Notes: generated from the sequence alone by a model not told the origin. A stretch of 64,000 nucleotides of DNA from Gottfriedia acidiceleris (GCF_004138285.1 NZ_SCFN01000001.1:744001-808000), one strand, 5' to 3'. Positions 17,329 to 27,518 are shown, counted from the stretch's first letter. Translations and numbers: made by a program.

Positions 17329-18177
17329 ATGGAAGAATTAAAACAAAAAGTTCAAGATGAATTCGATAACTTTTCGAAGGGGTTAAAAAAGGTCGCAAAA
17401 TATTTCCTTGCAAATCCGGAAGACTTCGCGATGGACTCAGGTGTACAAGTTGGACAGAAGATTAATGTAAGTGAAACAACTGTTATTCGATTTTGTCATG
17501 CACTAGGCTATAGTGGCTTTAGTTCATTACAAAAGGATATCCAGAACCAACTGTTGAATCGTAAAAGCAGTTTGGTTGAATACCATTCCATGAAAAATAA
17601 GATGGACATGGATCGAGATTTTTCTAAGAAAATGATGCATAAGGACGCAGAATTAATATTGCAAACTGCTGAAGGTTTAAACGAAGAGGATTTTAATTTG
17701 GCAGTAGAACGATTAAGTCAATCCGAAAGGATACTTGTTTCTGGTACACGTTCTTCCCATGCAATGGCACATTGGTTTTCGTTTGCACTTGAACTCATCC
17801 GAGGGAACGTTAGGATGTTTCGACCAGATACGGATGATATTGTTTTACGTATAGGTGAAATGAATGAAAATAGTACGTTCGTGGCATTTTCTTTTCATCG
17901 GTACGCATTAGAAACAATTAATATGGCTAGAGAGGCGAAATTGCGGGGGGCGTTTGTGATTAGTTTTACCGATTCAGAGGTTGCACCTATTCGGGAGTAT
18001 ACTGATGTATTATTTACCGTACAACTACCGATCAAGTCAACTTTGGATGTTAGTCCAGCAGTTTTTTCTCTTATGAATTCCTTACTTGGTGGAGTTGTAG
18101 TAAAAAATTCTGATCAGTTTATGAAGCGTACAAAGGCATATGAGAATTTTCATTTGCACCATTTCTTTGGGGAATAA
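17329..18177 (+). CDS. MurR/RpiR-family regulator
   Basis: A 282-aa regulator: N-terminal RpiR helix-turn-helix (about 1-77, SKGLKKVAKYFL ... VGQKINVSETTVIRFCHALG) and C-terminal SIS domain (about 110-250, ERILVSGTRSSHAMAHWFS). SIS domains usually sense sugar phosphates, and MurR itself senses MurNAc-6-phosphate. It is first in a long co-oriented cluster of peptide import and hydrolysis genes, so it is the probable local regulator. ATG 17329 has GGGAGA at good spacing; ATG 17311 is possible and adds six residues. The effector is unknown. Confidence 0.85.
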   Translation: MEELKQKVQDEFDNFSKGLKKVAKYFLANPEDFAMDSGVQVGQKINVSETTVIRFCHALGYSGFSSLQKDIQNQLLNRKSSLVEYHSMKNKMDMDRDFSKKMMHKDAELILQTAEGLNEEDFNLAVERLSQSERILVSGTRSSHAMAHWFSFALELIRGNVRMFRPDTDDIVLRIGEMNENSTFVAFSFHRYALETINMAREAKLRGAFVISFTDSEVAPIREYTDVLFTVQLPIKSTLDVSPAVFSLMNSLLGGVVVKNSDQFMKRTKAYENFHLHHFFGE

Positions 18178-18218
18178 AAGCTTTTCCTCTTATTTTTATA
18201 AAGAAAGTGGGTATGAGA

Positions 18219-19028
18219 ATGTTTCAAATTAAACGATTGGAGGATATTGCTGAAATAGAATCCATTCAACAAATTGAAAAAGAAGTGTGGAATATGTCAC
18301 CAATACCCATTCATCAAACGTACACAGCATCTCATAATGGTGGGCTAATTTTAGGAGCTTATTACGATAATCAATTAATAGGGTTTCAATATAGCTTTCC
18401 AGGGTATATTGACGGTAGATCCTATTTATGCTCCCATATGCTAGGGGTTTTACCTACCTATCAAAAAAGTGGATTAGGTAAAAAATTGAAAGAGGCACAG
18501 CGGAAGTATGCTTTAGAAATGGGCTATTCATTGATAGTTTGGACATTTGATCCATTAGAGAGTGTTAATGCCTACTTAAACCTACATAAGCTAAAGGGGA
18601 TTGGGGCTACCTACATCGAAAATCATTATGGCGAGATGACTGACTCACTAAACAAAGGGCTGCCTACTGATCGTTTTTTAGTAGAATGGTGGATTCGTAG
18701 TGATCATGTATGTAAGGCCCCAAGCAGGGTAGACGTACAAGGGTACAAACCAATAGTAGAAACAAAGCTTGATAACTTTGGTTTTCCGACAATTAGCAAG
18801 GAATATGAAATTAATTTTACGGAAGATATTTATGTAATACCTATACCTGAAGACTTTCAACAAATAAAAAATAAACAGCCTGAGCTTGCGAAGGAATGGC
18901 GGTACAAAACAAGAAAATGGTTTCAAATCTTGTGTGAAAATGACTTTGCTGCAAGTGACGTTATTCGAAATCCAGATGAAAGAGTCAGTTATTATATTTT
19001 TGAAAAACGTGAAAATTTATCTATTTAA
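18219..19028 (+). CDS. GNAT acyltransferase, D-amino-acid N-succinyltransferase candidate
   Basis: About 270 aa of the COG3375-type GNAT family. The acyl-CoA pyrophosphate loop region is SHMLGVLPTYQKSGLGKKLK, followed by WTFDPLESVNAYLNLHKLKG and the family hallmark GLPTDRFLVEWW. Homologues in Geobacillus are encoded with N-succinylamino acid racemase and an M20 desuccinylase and were described as succinyl-CoA:D-amino-acid N-succinyltransferases. The same partners occur here, so this activity is inferred from family and context. ATG 18219 best fits the weak AGTGGG ribosome site; GTG 18207 and ATG 18213 are alternatives. Confidence 0.72.
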   Translation: MFQIKRLEDIAEIESIQQIEKEVWNMSPIPIHQTYTASHNGGLILGAYYDNQLIGFQYSFPGYIDGRSYLCSHMLGVLPTYQKSGLGKKLKEAQRKYALEMGYSLIVWTFDPLESVNAYLNLHKLKGIGATYIENHYGEMTDSLNKGLPTDRFLVEWWIRSDHVCKAPSRVDVQGYKPIVETKLDNFGFPTISKEYEINFTEDIYVIPIPEDFQQIKNKQPELAKEWRYKTRKWFQILCENDFAASDVIRNPDERVSYYIFEKRENLSI

Positions 19029-19062
19029 GCTTCTAAACTCTTTAGAGGAGGAGAGATTTTTT

Positions 19063-20067
19063 TTGGTTAATTCTCGAAATAGTGCATTAACGATTGATGG
19101 GCACTTTGATATTCTAATGGATGTTCAGATCCAAAGGGAAAAAGGAAGAAAGAAAGTAATTGAAACAGATTATTACCCTAGATTTGTAAAAGGCGGTATT
19201 AACGTCATTATCGCTTCTATATTTATAGACAGTGCATTTTTACCAGAAATGGCACTACGCAAAGCACTTAGTCAAGTAAGTGCACTTTATGAAGAAGTGC
19301 AAGAGTCTCCTGATAAATTAATGATTTGTTATAACGGAGTTGACATGGACCTTGCTAAGAAAAAAGGAAAGATTGGTTTCTTACTTTCCATTGAAGGAGC
19401 AGAACCGTTAGGAACAGATCTTAGTTTATTAAGAGTTTTCTATGAATTAGGGGTTCGCAATCTGGGACTGGTATGGAGCAGGAGAAATGCAGTAGGGGAT
19501 GGGAGTTTCTTTCAACCAGTTCCTGAAGGAAGAAAAGGGGGGATTTCAAGCTTTGGAGTTAAGTTGATTAAAGAGGCAGAAAGACTGGGTATATCTATAG
19601 ATGTATCGCACTTAAATGATGAAGGCTTCTGGGATGTCATTGAAATTTGTGAAACGCCAGTTATTGCTTCCCATTCTAACGCTCGTTCTATTTGTTCAAC
19701 ATTGAGAAATTTGACGGATGAACAAATAGGGGCAATTGCTTCCACAAATGGTGTAATAGGGATTAATGCTGCTAGTATGCTAGTATCGGAAGATGATTCT
19801 AAGAGCAACATTGTGCAGCTCGTTAATCACTTAGATCATCTTGTAGATGTAGCAGGAATTGAACATGTTGGAATAGGGTTAGACCTTTGTAATGACTTTA
19901 TGAAATACCTATCACCAGATGATTTAGCAAGTTTGCCAAGAGTGCCCTTTGATGTGATAGATGGACATGACCAATTACCTCTTTTTATCGAAGAGCTAAT
20001 GAATCGAGGGTATAAACAAGACGAAATAACAGCGATATTAGGAGGTAATTTTAGAAGAATTTATTAG
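19063..20067 (+). CDS. Membrane dipeptidase family (M19) enzyme
   Basis: A 334-aa binuclear zinc dipeptidase of the renal-dipeptidase (M19) family. Family members hydrolyse dipeptides, including those with a D-residue at the C-terminus. Metal motifs: DGHFD near the start, SIEGAEPLG with the bridging glutamate, ISIDVSHLNDEGF and ASHSNARS with two histidines, and GIGLDLCND. It lacks a signal peptide, so it acts in the cytoplasm. The reading frame is open far upstream, but GAGGAGGAGA (19045-19054) fixes the start at TTG 19063. It lies between the GNAT and the racemase genes. Confidence 0.88.
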   Translation: MVNSRNSALTIDGHFDILMDVQIQREKGRKKVIETDYYPRFVKGGINVIIASIFIDSAFLPEMALRKALSQVSALYEEVQESPDKLMICYNGVDMDLAKKKGKIGFLLSIEGAEPLGTDLSLLRVFYELGVRNLGLVWSRRNAVGDGSFFQPVPEGRKGGISSFGVKLIKEAERLGISIDVSHLNDEGFWDVIEICETPVIASHSNARSICSTLRNLTDEQIGAIASTNGVIGINAASMLVSEDDSKSNIVQLVNHLDHLVDVAGIEHVGIGLDLCNDFMKYLSPDDLASLPRVPFDVIDGHDQLPLFIEELMNRGYKQDEITAILGGNFRRIY

Positions 20068-20118
20068 CAAAGTGGAAGGCTTTTACGAAACCGGTTCACT
20101 TTAATAGGAGGTTTTAGA

Positions 20119-21237
20119 ATGACGTATAGTCCAATCTCGATTCGGCAAATTACGCTGAACCGATTAAACATGAAGTTAAATGCTCCATTCACCACGAGCT
20201 TTGGTACCTTTCAAGATAAAGAGTTTTATATCATTGAAGTGGAGGATGAGGAAGGGAATATTGGATTTGGAGAATCTGTTGCCTTTTCCAGTCCTTGGTA
20301 CAGTGAGGAAACGGTTAAAACGAATAAACATATTATGGAAGATTTTCTTATTCCATTATTGTTTGAGGCACCTATTCATCACCCTGATGAAGTGTCTCAA
20401 CGTTTCCAGTCCATTAGAAAAAATAATATGGCAAAGGCTGGACTAGAAGGAGCAGTTTGGGATCTTTATGCTAAACGACAAAAATTACCGCTTTATCAAG
20501 CACTTGGTGGAAATAAAGACAAAATCGATGTTGGAATTAGTATCGGTCTTCAGCCAACATTAAAAGGGCTTCTTCAACTCGTGGAGTCTCATGTCAAGGC
20601 TGGTTACAAACGGATAAAATTAAAAATTAAACCTGGATCCGATTACGAAATGTTAAAAGAAGTAAGAAGGGAATTTCCAAATATTGCAATGATGGCTGAT
20701 GCAAATTCTGCTTATACTTTATCTGATATGGAGACATTAAAAAAACTCGATGAATTTAATTTAACGATGATTGAACAGCCGTTAAGTCATGATGATATTA
20801 TTGACCATGCCAAATTGCAGAAACAGCTAGTAACGCCAATTTGTTTGGATGAAAGTATCCATTCACTAGAGGATGCTAGAAAAGCAATAGAATTAGATAG
20901 TTGTCGAATTATTAATATCAAAATTGGGCGTGTTGGTGGACTGACTGAGGCCAAAAGGATACACGATTATTGTTTAATGAAAGGAATTCCCGTTTGGTGT
21001 GGAGGTATGCTTGAAGCAGGCATTGGACGTGCCCATAATATTGCCTTAACCTCATTAAATCAGTTTATTTTACCAGGAGATACTGCTGCTTCAGCAAGTT
21101 ACTGGGAGCGAGATATTATCGATCCTGAGGTAATTGTAGACCAGGGAGTTATTCACATACCAAAGAAATTCGGCATCGGCTATGACATTAATCGAGAGGC
21201 GTTAGAATACTATTGCGTCGAAAAAAATGTATTCTAA
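20119..21237 (+). CDS. Enolase-superfamily N-succinylamino acid racemase / MenC-like
   Basis: A 372-aa OSBS/NSAR-family enzyme. Active-site pattern is complete: K167-x-K169 (IKLKIKPG), metal ligands D194 (ADANSAY), E219 (IEQPL) and D244 (LDESI), and base K268 (NIKIGRVGG), plus [17 protein letters not shown] and LPGDTAAS. MenC activity in menaquinone synthesis cannot be excluded, but no men genes are near. The flanking GNAT, dipeptidase and M20 genes point to racemisation of N-succinyl-D-amino acids. A dipeptide epimerase is less likely given the PGDT motif. AGGAGG precedes the ATG. Confidence 0.85.
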   Translation: MTYSPISIRQITLNRLNMKLNAPFTTSFGTFQDKEFYIIEVEDEEGNIGFGESVAFSSPWYSEETVKTNKHIMEDFLIPLLFEAPIHHPDEVSQRFQSIRKNNMAKAGLEGAVWDLYAKRQKLPLYQALGGNKDKIDVGISIGLQPTLKGLLQLVESHVKAGYKRIKLKIKPGSDYEMLKEVRREFPNIAMMADANSAYTLSDMETLKKLDEFNLTMIEQPLSHDDIIDHAKLQKQLVTPICLDESIHSLEDARKAIELDSCRIINIKIGRVGGLTEAKRIHDYCLMKGIPVWCGGMLEAGIGRAHNIALTSLNQFILPGDTAASASYWERDIIDPEVIVDQGVIHIPKKFGIGYDINREALEYYCVEKNVF

Positions 21238-21289
21238 GAATCGAGTTACAAAGTGAAAACTTAAAATTTTGAAAAGTCAGAAAATACAA

Positions 21290-21319
21290 TTGACTAGAAA
21301 TTCTAAGAGATTATATAAT
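21290..21319 (+). promoter_or_regulatory. Internal sigma-A-type promoter in the peptide cluster
   Basis: TTGACT, 18-bp spacer, TATAAT, inside the 359-bp gap 21238-21596. The rest of that gap is AT-rich and includes a short tandem CTAATCAA-type repeat (about 21413-21445). I see no gene there. The promoter suggests the transporter half can be expressed separately. Confidence 0.55.
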
Positions 21320-21596
21320 AGGTTAAAAGGAAATACTTTATAATTTATAAAAATGAAGTTTTTACTTTTTTAAAGAAATACTAACAGGTTTGAAAATACA
21401 ACTTGATTCTTCAACTAATCATCTAATCAACTAATCAACTAATCTACCCCCCTAAAAAATCTTACTTTAGTAAATGTAATGTTCCTACCCTTTCATTCAA
21501 AAATCAATCACCAGAAGAGAGTAACTTAAATTCTAGTAGTCACACCTAAAGTTAAATAATTTTAGGTTTAATAAAATATTAAGGGAGAGTGCTGTT

Positions 21597-23024
21597 ATGG
21601 GACACAATGTTTTGAAAAAAGTAAAAGAATTTGAGGTTTATTGTAATGAAATAGTAGAGAAGTACCAAATTCCTGGGTATGCGATTGGTCTAGCAAAAAA
21701 TGGTGAACTTTTCTATGAAAACGGTTTCGGTTACCGTGATAAAGAAAATGAGTTACCATTATCCTCTGACACAGTACTTGGAATTGGCTCTGTAACTAAA
21801 TCTTTTACTTGTGTAGCAATTCTCCAATTACAAGAGGCAGGGAAATTATCGGTTCAGGATCCTATTATTAAATATTTACCTGAGTTTAAGACAAGCAATG
21901 ATGAATATACAAAACTGATGACAATCCACCACTTTATGACACATTCAGCAGGGCTTCCTCCAATTCCAAGTCTTTTTGGTGCTATGAGTAAAACGCTAGC
22001 ATTAGATCCGAAATTTGATGGCGGCAAAGAGGAAGAAAAGTCTCCTGACATTCCATACATTGCTACATATGAGGAATTAATGGAATCGATCGCTAAGGGA
22101 GAGTATACATTGCTTGGTGCTCCTGGTACTGAATTTAGTTATTCTAATGACTGTTATGCTTTACTCGGAGCTGTTGTGGAAAGAGTCAGTGGCATAACTT
22201 ATGAGCAGTATATGAAGGATTTTATATTAGATCCTGCTGGTATGAAGAATAGTGTCTTCCATCTTCATGAATTGGAAGGGCACGAAGATATTTCTAACTT
22301 ATATGCATCTAGAAAAAAAGATGATGAGACGATTGTGTTTGAGTCAAATAATCCATGGGATGCACCATCGATGCGTGCAGCAGGATTCTTAAAATCAACA
22401 GTGAACGATATGCTGAAATATACAGAAATCTTCCGAAATGAAGGCAAAGTAGGAGAGGCTCAAATTTTGACACCTGAGAGTGTTGAAGCCATGACGACTC
22501 CTTATATCCAATGCGGATATACTGAATTCTATGGATACGGAGTAATGATTCATCCAGATTTCTATGGATATAAACTTGTTGAACATGGTGGTTCTATTAA
22601 AGGGGTATCAGCTCAAATGAATATTATCCCTGAGTTAGGTTTAACTGGTTTTTCTAATGCTAATTTAATAGGCGTTCCTTCTAAGAAACTTTTAAATAGT
22701 GCCTTTGCAGATTATTTGGAAAAACCATTAAGATCTTCACACTTAAACATGTCAGAAATACATTTAACTGTAGATCAATTACAAGAATATGTAGGGAAAT
22801 ATGCTTCAGGTGAGGGCGGAAAGGTTGACTTTTCTATCAATGATGAAGGAAAACTTTGTGCTCAAATGGAAGGAATGGTAGACTCCGTCGTAAAACCGAT
22901 TGAGGAAGATTGGTTTTTATTTGAAATGAGAGAAGATGAATATTCTATTCAATTTAAAAGAGATGAAGAAGGTAAGATTATTCGTTGTTTATTTGGATTC
23001 AGACAATTAGTAAAAACGGAATAA
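21597..23024 (+). CDS. Serine hydrolase of the beta-lactamase/DD-peptidase fold
   Basis: A 475-aa class C beta-lactamase-type (S12) serine hydrolase, no signal peptide. Catalytic triplet: S65-V-T-K68, Y182-S-N184 and H330-G-G332. The C-terminal 100 residues (YVGKYASGEGG onward) form the extra beta-barrel typical of D-aminopeptidases and related esterases. Within this cluster a D-aminopeptidase or D-amino-acid-peptide hydrolase role is plausible. Esterase activity is an alternative. GGGAGAG precedes ATG 21597. The substrate-binding protein gene follows 13 bp later. Confidence 0.85.
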   Translation: MGHNVLKKVKEFEVYCNEIVEKYQIPGYAIGLAKNGELFYENGFGYRDKENELPLSSDTVLGIGSVTKSFTCVAILQLQEAGKLSVQDPIIKYLPEFKTSNDEYTKLMTIHHFMTHSAGLPPIPSLFGAMSKTLALDPKFDGGKEEEKSPDIPYIATYEELMESIAKGEYTLLGAPGTEFSYSNDCYALLGAVVERVSGITYEQYMKDFILDPAGMKNSVFHLHELEGHEDISNLYASRKKDDETIVFESNNPWDAPSMRAAGFLKSTVNDMLKYTEIFRNEGKVGEAQILTPESVEAMTTPYIQCGYTEFYGYGVMIHPDFYGYKLVEHGGSIKGVSAQMNIIPELGLTGFSNANLIGVPSKKLLNSAFADYLEKPLRSSHLNMSEIHLTVDQLQEYVGKYASGEGGKVDFSINDEGKLCAQMEGMVDSVVKPIEEDWFLFEMREDEYSIQFKRDEEGKIIRCLFGFRQLVKTE

Positions 23025-23037
23025 GGAGGTTTGTCAA

Positions 23038-24684
23038 TTGCGTACAAAAACTGCACGTAAAATAATCCCGAAATTCGCATTATTATCGGTGAGCGTTCTT
23101 ACTATTTTTGCAATGACTGCTTGTAATTCTACTGACCAAGCATCGACGAATAACAAGAAAAATGCAACAAGCTCTTCAGTTTCTCCACAATTAGGTGGAA
23201 CGATTACAGTAGGACTTTCTCAGGAACCAGATACTCTTGATATTCAAAAAACAGCAATGAGTACAGCTGATGAAATTTCAAATCGCTTAGGAAATACACT
23301 ATTAACTCTTGACCCAAAAACCAATGAAATAGCTCCAGGTCTAGCAGAGAGCTATCAAGTATCAAGTGATGGTAAAACGATTACGTTTAAAATTCGTCAA
23401 GGAGTTGCCTTCCATGATGGAACTCCTTTAACATCAAAGTCATTTAAAGAAACTTTTGATCGTATGTTAAATCCAGCAACTGGTGCGCCTTTAGTCAGCT
23501 TTTTAGCTGGTGTAAAATCGGTTTCGACTCCAGACGATCAAACACTAGTCGTTGAATTGGCACAACCATCGGCACCTTTCCTAAATAACTTAACAACTGG
23601 GTTTTTACAGCCATTATCATTATCCGCTATCAATAAGGATGGAGCTAATTATGGAAGAAACCCTGTCGGAGTTGGTCCTTGGAAGTTTGAGAAATGGACA
23701 ACAGGACAATCTGTTACATTAGATCGAAATAATGATTATAATTGGGCGCCATCCTTTTTTGCAAATAAAGGAAAGGCTTACCCAGATAAATTAGTTTATA
23801 AATTTATTACGGATCCCCAAACGATGCTTGCTGCTCTTGATAGTGGCTCGATTGATGTCCTAGTAAATGCAGCTCCAAAAGATGCTGAAAGATATCGCAA
23901 AAATGATAAGTTCCAAGTCCTCGATGCTGATCAACAAGGGCTAGGATTATTCTTAGAGATGAATCTTGATAACGAATTGTTAAAGGATAAAAATGTGAGA
24001 ACAGCATTGAATATGGCTATTAACAAAGATGCCATCATTAAAGCAGCCCTTAATGGTGAAGGAACAGCAGCATATGGACCACTTTCATCCTCTATTTTTG
24101 GATATGATCCGAATGTGAAAGAATATGGCATTAAATACAATAAAGACGAAGCTACCAAACTATTAGAAAGCTCAGGCTGGAGTAAAAATAGTCAAGGTAT
24201 TATGGAGAAAAACGGAAAGAAACTAGAGTTTGATCTTTCAGTCTATAGTACACAAAGTCAAGCTGCACAAATCGTTCAAGCGATGTTAAAGGATATAGGC
24301 GTTAACATTAATATTAAGCAAATGGAAACAGCAACCCTAATCCAAAAAGCATCTAAAGGAGAATTCGATCTTTCATTCTTAAGTTATTCTTATTCTGATC
24401 CTGACATTCTTTATATGCTATTCCATTCAAGTCAAATTGGTGGATTAAATCATATTCGAGTGAAAAATCCAGAGCTTGATGCTTTATTAGAAAAAGGCAG
24501 AACAACTACCAATGCTGAGGAAAGAAAGCAAATTTATGCTGACGCTCAAAAGTTGATTGTTGAAAATGCATACTGGGTGCCAGTCTATTCTCCTAAAGTG
24601 TTTTATATTGTCAATAAGAGAGTACATGATATAAAACTTCAGTCAACGAATATACTTTTAAATGACAGTTGGGTGAGTAAGTAA
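23038..24684 (+). CDS. Oligopeptide ABC transporter substrate-binding lipoprotein
   Basis: A 548-aa family 5 extracellular solute-binding protein (OppA/DppA/AppA type). The N-terminus is a lipoprotein signal with lipobox MTAC (C29), then a Ser/Asn/Lys-rich linker. Typical segments are GGTITVGLSQEPDTLDI, FKIRQGVAFHDGTPLT and PVGVGPWKFEKW. It captures peptides at the outer membrane face for the permeases that follow. Start TTG 23038 follows AAGGAGG. It is coupled to the permease gene (TAATG). Dipeptide versus longer-peptide preference cannot be told. Confidence 0.92.
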   Translation: MRTKTARKIIPKFALLSVSVLTIFAMTACNSTDQASTNNKKNATSSSVSPQLGGTITVGLSQEPDTLDIQKTAMSTADEISNRLGNTLLTLDPKTNEIAPGLAESYQVSSDGKTITFKIRQGVAFHDGTPLTSKSFKETFDRMLNPATGAPLVSFLAGVKSVSTPDDQTLVVELAQPSAPFLNNLTTGFLQPLSLSAINKDGANYGRNPVGVGPWKFEKWTTGQSVTLDRNNDYNWAPSFFANKGKAYPDKLVYKFITDPQTMLAALDSGSIDVLVNAAPKDAERYRKNDKFQVLDADQQGLGLFLEMNLDNELLKDKNVRTALNMAINKDAIIKAALNGEGTAAYGPLSSSIFGYDPNVKEYGIKYNKDEATKLLESSGWSKNSQGIMEKNGKKLEFDLSVYSTQSQAAQIVQAMLKDIGVNINIKQMETATLIQKASKGEFDLSFLSYSYSDPDILYMLFHSSQIGGLNHIRVKNPELDALLEKGRTTTNAEERKQIYADAQKLIVENAYWVPVYSPKVFYIVNKRVHDIKLQSTNILLNDSWVSK

Positions 24685-25619
24685 TGACTCAATACATTCT
24701 AAACCGGATCATTTCAGCCATCATTGTTATCTTTGGTATCTCGATCCTCTCATTTTTTCTAATACACTTGATACCTGGTGATCCAGTCAAAATAATGCTC
24801 GGTATAAATGCATCACCGGAACAAGTAGCAAAACTAACACACCATTTGGGGCTGGATAAGCCCCTTTTGGTTCAATATTTACAATACATTAATAATGTTT
24901 TTCACGGCGATTTTGGGACATCCTTGAAAACCGGTAGACCGGTATTGACTGAAATCTTAGATCGTTTTCCTGAAACAATAAAGTTAGCAGCATCTGGGAT
25001 GGTATTTGCCGTCATTATTGGAATCGCGTTGGGTATTTTAGCAGCGAAATACAAGGATACGATAATCGATACATTTTGTACTGGTCTAGCAACCTTAGGC
25101 GTATCTATTCCGAGCTTTTGGTTAGGTATCTTATTAATTTTAGTATTTTCAGTAAAATTAAGCTGGTTTCCGATAGCTGATGGAACTGGACTCAAATCAC
25201 TCATTCTACCTGCTATTACTTTAGGAGTAGTCATGTCTACTATGATTAGTAGATTAACTAGAAATGGAATGGTAGAGGTTCTATCAAATGACTATATTCG
25301 TACTGCACGGTCGAAAGGTCTAGAGGAACGTCATATATTATTCCACCATGCTTTTAGAAATGTGCTTATTCCAATTATTACTGTCATTGGATTGCAAATA
25401 GCAGCTCTGCTTGGTGGCACGGTCATTATTGAGCAAGTCTTTAATTGGCCAGGTTTAGGTACACTCTCCATTGGGGCCATAATGTCAAGGGATTTTCCGA
25501 TGATTCAAGGCACGATCTTATTTATGGGAGCTGTCTATGTTAGCGTTAATATATTAGTAGACATCGTTTACAGTTTAATCGATCCACGTGTTAATTTGAA
25601 TGAAAAGGGTGAAGGGTAA
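24684..25619 (+). CDS. Peptide ABC transporter permease (DppB/OppB-like)
   Basis: A 311-aa integral membrane subunit with six predicted helices. The N-terminal signature is LNRIISAIIVIFGISILSFFLIHLIPGDPV, here shown only by its ends: LNRIIS and HLIPGDP. The EAA loop is DYIRTARSKGLEERHILFHH. It pairs with the next permease as the translocation channel. Its start overlaps the lipoprotein stop and its stop overlaps the next ATG, so all three are translationally coupled. Confidence 0.92.
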   Translation: MTQYILNRIISAIIVIFGISILSFFLIHLIPGDPVKIMLGINASPEQVAKLTHHLGLDKPLLVQYLQYINNVFHGDFGTSLKTGRPVLTEILDRFPETIKLAASGMVFAVIIGIALGILAAKYKDTIIDTFCTGLATLGVSIPSFWLGILLILVFSVKLSWFPIADGTGLKSLILPAITLGVVMSTMISRLTRNGMVEVLSNDYIRTARSKGLEERHILFHHAFRNVLIPIITVIGLQIAALLGGTVIIEQVFNWPGLGTLSIGAIMSRDFPMIQGTILFMGAVYVSVNILVDIVYSLIDPRVNLNEKGEG

Positions 25620-26518
25620 TGGCAAAATTGAGTGAGGCATATAAACCAATTGAGGCTCCCACTCTACGTAGGAAACCTAAACTTATTAAACTCACAACTT
25701 TCCATAAAATTCTTAGCTATAAGCGGGCAAAATACTGCCTAGTTTTCTTACTATTAATTGTTTTAATTGGCATTTTTGCCCCATTCATTGCACCGTATAA
25801 TCCTGAGAAGCCTTTCTATGATGCCATTTTACAAGCCCCAAATAAGGAGCACATTTTTGGAACGGATTCATTAGGAAGGGATGTATTTTCGCGCCTAGTT
25901 TATGGAGTTCGCGTTACTTTAACTGTATCCACACTAGCTTTAGGTATCACTTTAGTTGCTGGTACGTTTATAGGGTTAATTAGTGCATATATTGGAGGGC
26001 TTGTTGATAACATTTTAATGCGTATCATGGATGTATTGTTAGCTTTACCGAGTATTGTTTTAGCTCTTGCCATTGTCGCGATATTAGGTCCAAGCCTTAC
26101 AAATGCCATGATTGCTGTTGGAATCGCTTCAATACCGGGCTTTGCTAGATTAACTAGAGGTGCTGTTTTGACTGTAAAATTTTCTGATTTTGTCGAAGCT
26201 AGTCGTTCAATAGGAAGCTCAAATAGTTGGATTTTGAGAAGACAAATTTTACCCAATATTTTTGGGGTTCTGCTTGTTTATACAACGTTATTTATCGGAG
26301 TTGCCATTTTAGATACAGCTGGACTTAGTTTCATTGGACTCGGTGCCCAACCGCCGACACCGGAATGGGGAACCATGCTCAGTGAGGGGAAGCAATATAT
26401 TAATGACGCTTGGTGGTTAGCTACATTTCCTGGTCTAGCGATTACGGCTGTTGTGTTTTCAGTTAATTTCTTAGGTGATGTTTTGAGAGATGTATTTGAT
26501 CCGAAAACATCAAGGTAA
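25619..26518 (+). CDS. Peptide ABC transporter permease (DppC/OppC-like)
   Basis: A 299-aa second channel subunit. An N-terminal cytoplasmic arm is followed by a first helix near 40-60. HIFGTDSLGRDVFSRLVYG is the DppC hallmark, and the EAA-type loop is SDFVEASRSIGSSNSWILRR. Six helices are expected. The start overlaps the previous stop (TAATG), and the ATPase genes follow after a short gap. Confidence 0.92.
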   Translation: MAKLSEAYKPIEAPTLRRKPKLIKLTTFHKILSYKRAKYCLVFLLLIVLIGIFAPFIAPYNPEKPFYDAILQAPNKEHIFGTDSLGRDVFSRLVYGVRVTLTVSTLALGITLVAGTFIGLISAYIGGLVDNILMRIMDVLLALPSIVLALAIVAILGPSLTNAMIAVGIASIPGFARLTRGAVLTVKFSDFVEASRSIGSSNSWILRRQILPNIFGVLLVYTTLFIGVAILDTAGLSFIGLGAQPPTPEWGTMLSEGKQYINDAWWLATFPGLAITAVVFSVNFLGDVLRDVFDPKTSR

Positions 26519-26537
26519 CGAAAAGGAGAGGGCGATT

Positions 26538-27518
26538 ATGTCTAATGTACTAGAAGTAAGAGGCCTTACCACTGAATTTAAAAGTAAGCATGGTCCGCTT
26601 AAGATAATAGAGAACATTGACCTTACTGTAAAAAAAGGCGAGATACTAGGAATAGTTGGAGAATCAGGCTGTGGAAAGAGTGTTACTTCACTTTCTATCC
26701 TTCAGTTATTAGATAAAAAGGCTAAAATTTCTAGTGGCAGTGTTACATTTAATAATAGTAACTTAGTAGATAAAACAGAAAAAGATATGAGGAAAATAAG
26801 AGGAAACGAAATATCCATGATCTTTCAAGATCCTATGACCTCTCTTAATCCTGTATTAACCATCGGAATGCAAATAGGCGAAGTGATACAAAAGCATAAG
26901 AAATTAACTGGATCAAATTTGAAGGAAAAGGTGTTACATTTATTGCGATTAGTTGGCATACCACGTCCAGAAGCCATCTATCACGAATACCCTCACCGTT
27001 TATCGGGAGGAATGAAGCAACGTGTCATGATTGCCATGGCTATTTCTTGTAATCCAGCACTTTTAATTGCTGATGAACCAACCACTGCATTGGATGTAAC
27101 GATTCAAGCTCAAATATTAGATTTACTTAAATCCTTAAAAGATGACTTGCATATGTCTATCTTGCTTATTACCCATGATCTTGGAGTAGTAGCAGAAATG
27201 TGTGACCGAGTAGTGGTTATGTATGCTGGACAGGTTGTGGAAACAACTGATACAAGAACACTTTTGCGTAATCCAAGGCATCCTTATACAATCGGGTTGA
27301 TTCAATCCACTCCTCATCAATCTAAAGGCGATCGACGTCTTAAATCGATTCCAGGTCAAGTTCCAACTCCTGACCAATATCCAAATGGTTGTCGTTTTGC
27401 TGACAGATGCCCAAAGGTGTTGGGAATATGCAGAAATAGCCTTCCACCACTTATCGAAGTTGATGATCAAACATCTTGCAGATGTTGGTTGTTACAACAA
27501 AAGGAGACGTTCGTATGA
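26538..27518 (+). CDS. Peptide ABC transporter ATPase (DppD/OppD-like)
   Basis: A 326-aa ATP-hydrolysing subunit: Walker A GESGCGKS, Q-loop region MIFQDPMTSLNPVL, signature LSGGMKQR, Walker B LLIADEPTTALD and a switch histidine in LLITHDLG. The C-terminal oligopeptide-type extension has a cysteine cluster (GCRFADRCP ... CRCW), typical of OppD/OppF proteins and probably a 4Fe-4S site. AAGGAGAGGG places the start at ATG 26538. It partners with the next gene. Confidence 0.92.
   Translation: MSNVLEVRGLTTEFKSKHGPLKIIENIDLTVKKGEILGIVGESGCGKSVTSLSILQLLDKKAKISSGSVTFNNSNLVDKTEKDMRKIRGNEISMIFQDPMTSLNPVLTIGMQIGEVIQKHKKLTGSNLKEKVLHLLRLVGIPRPEAIYHEYPHRLSGGMKQRVMIAMAISCNPALLIADEPTTALDVTIQAQILDLLKSLKDDLHMSILLITHDLGVVAEMCDRVVVMYAGQVVETTDTRTLLRNPRHPYTIGLIQSTPHQSKGDRRLKSIPGQVPTPDQYPNGCRFADRCPKVLGICRNSLPPLIEVDDQTSCRCWLLQQKETFV

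Noticed and set aside
18886-19062. N-terminal extension of the M19 dipeptidase
   Set aside because: It overlaps the GNAT gene and lacks a ribosome site, whereas GAGGAGGAGA directly precedes TTG 19063.
20119-21237. Dedicated menaquinone MenC assignment
   Set aside because: No men genes are near and the neighbours match the NSAR pathway. MenC activity is left open in the entry but not chosen as the name.
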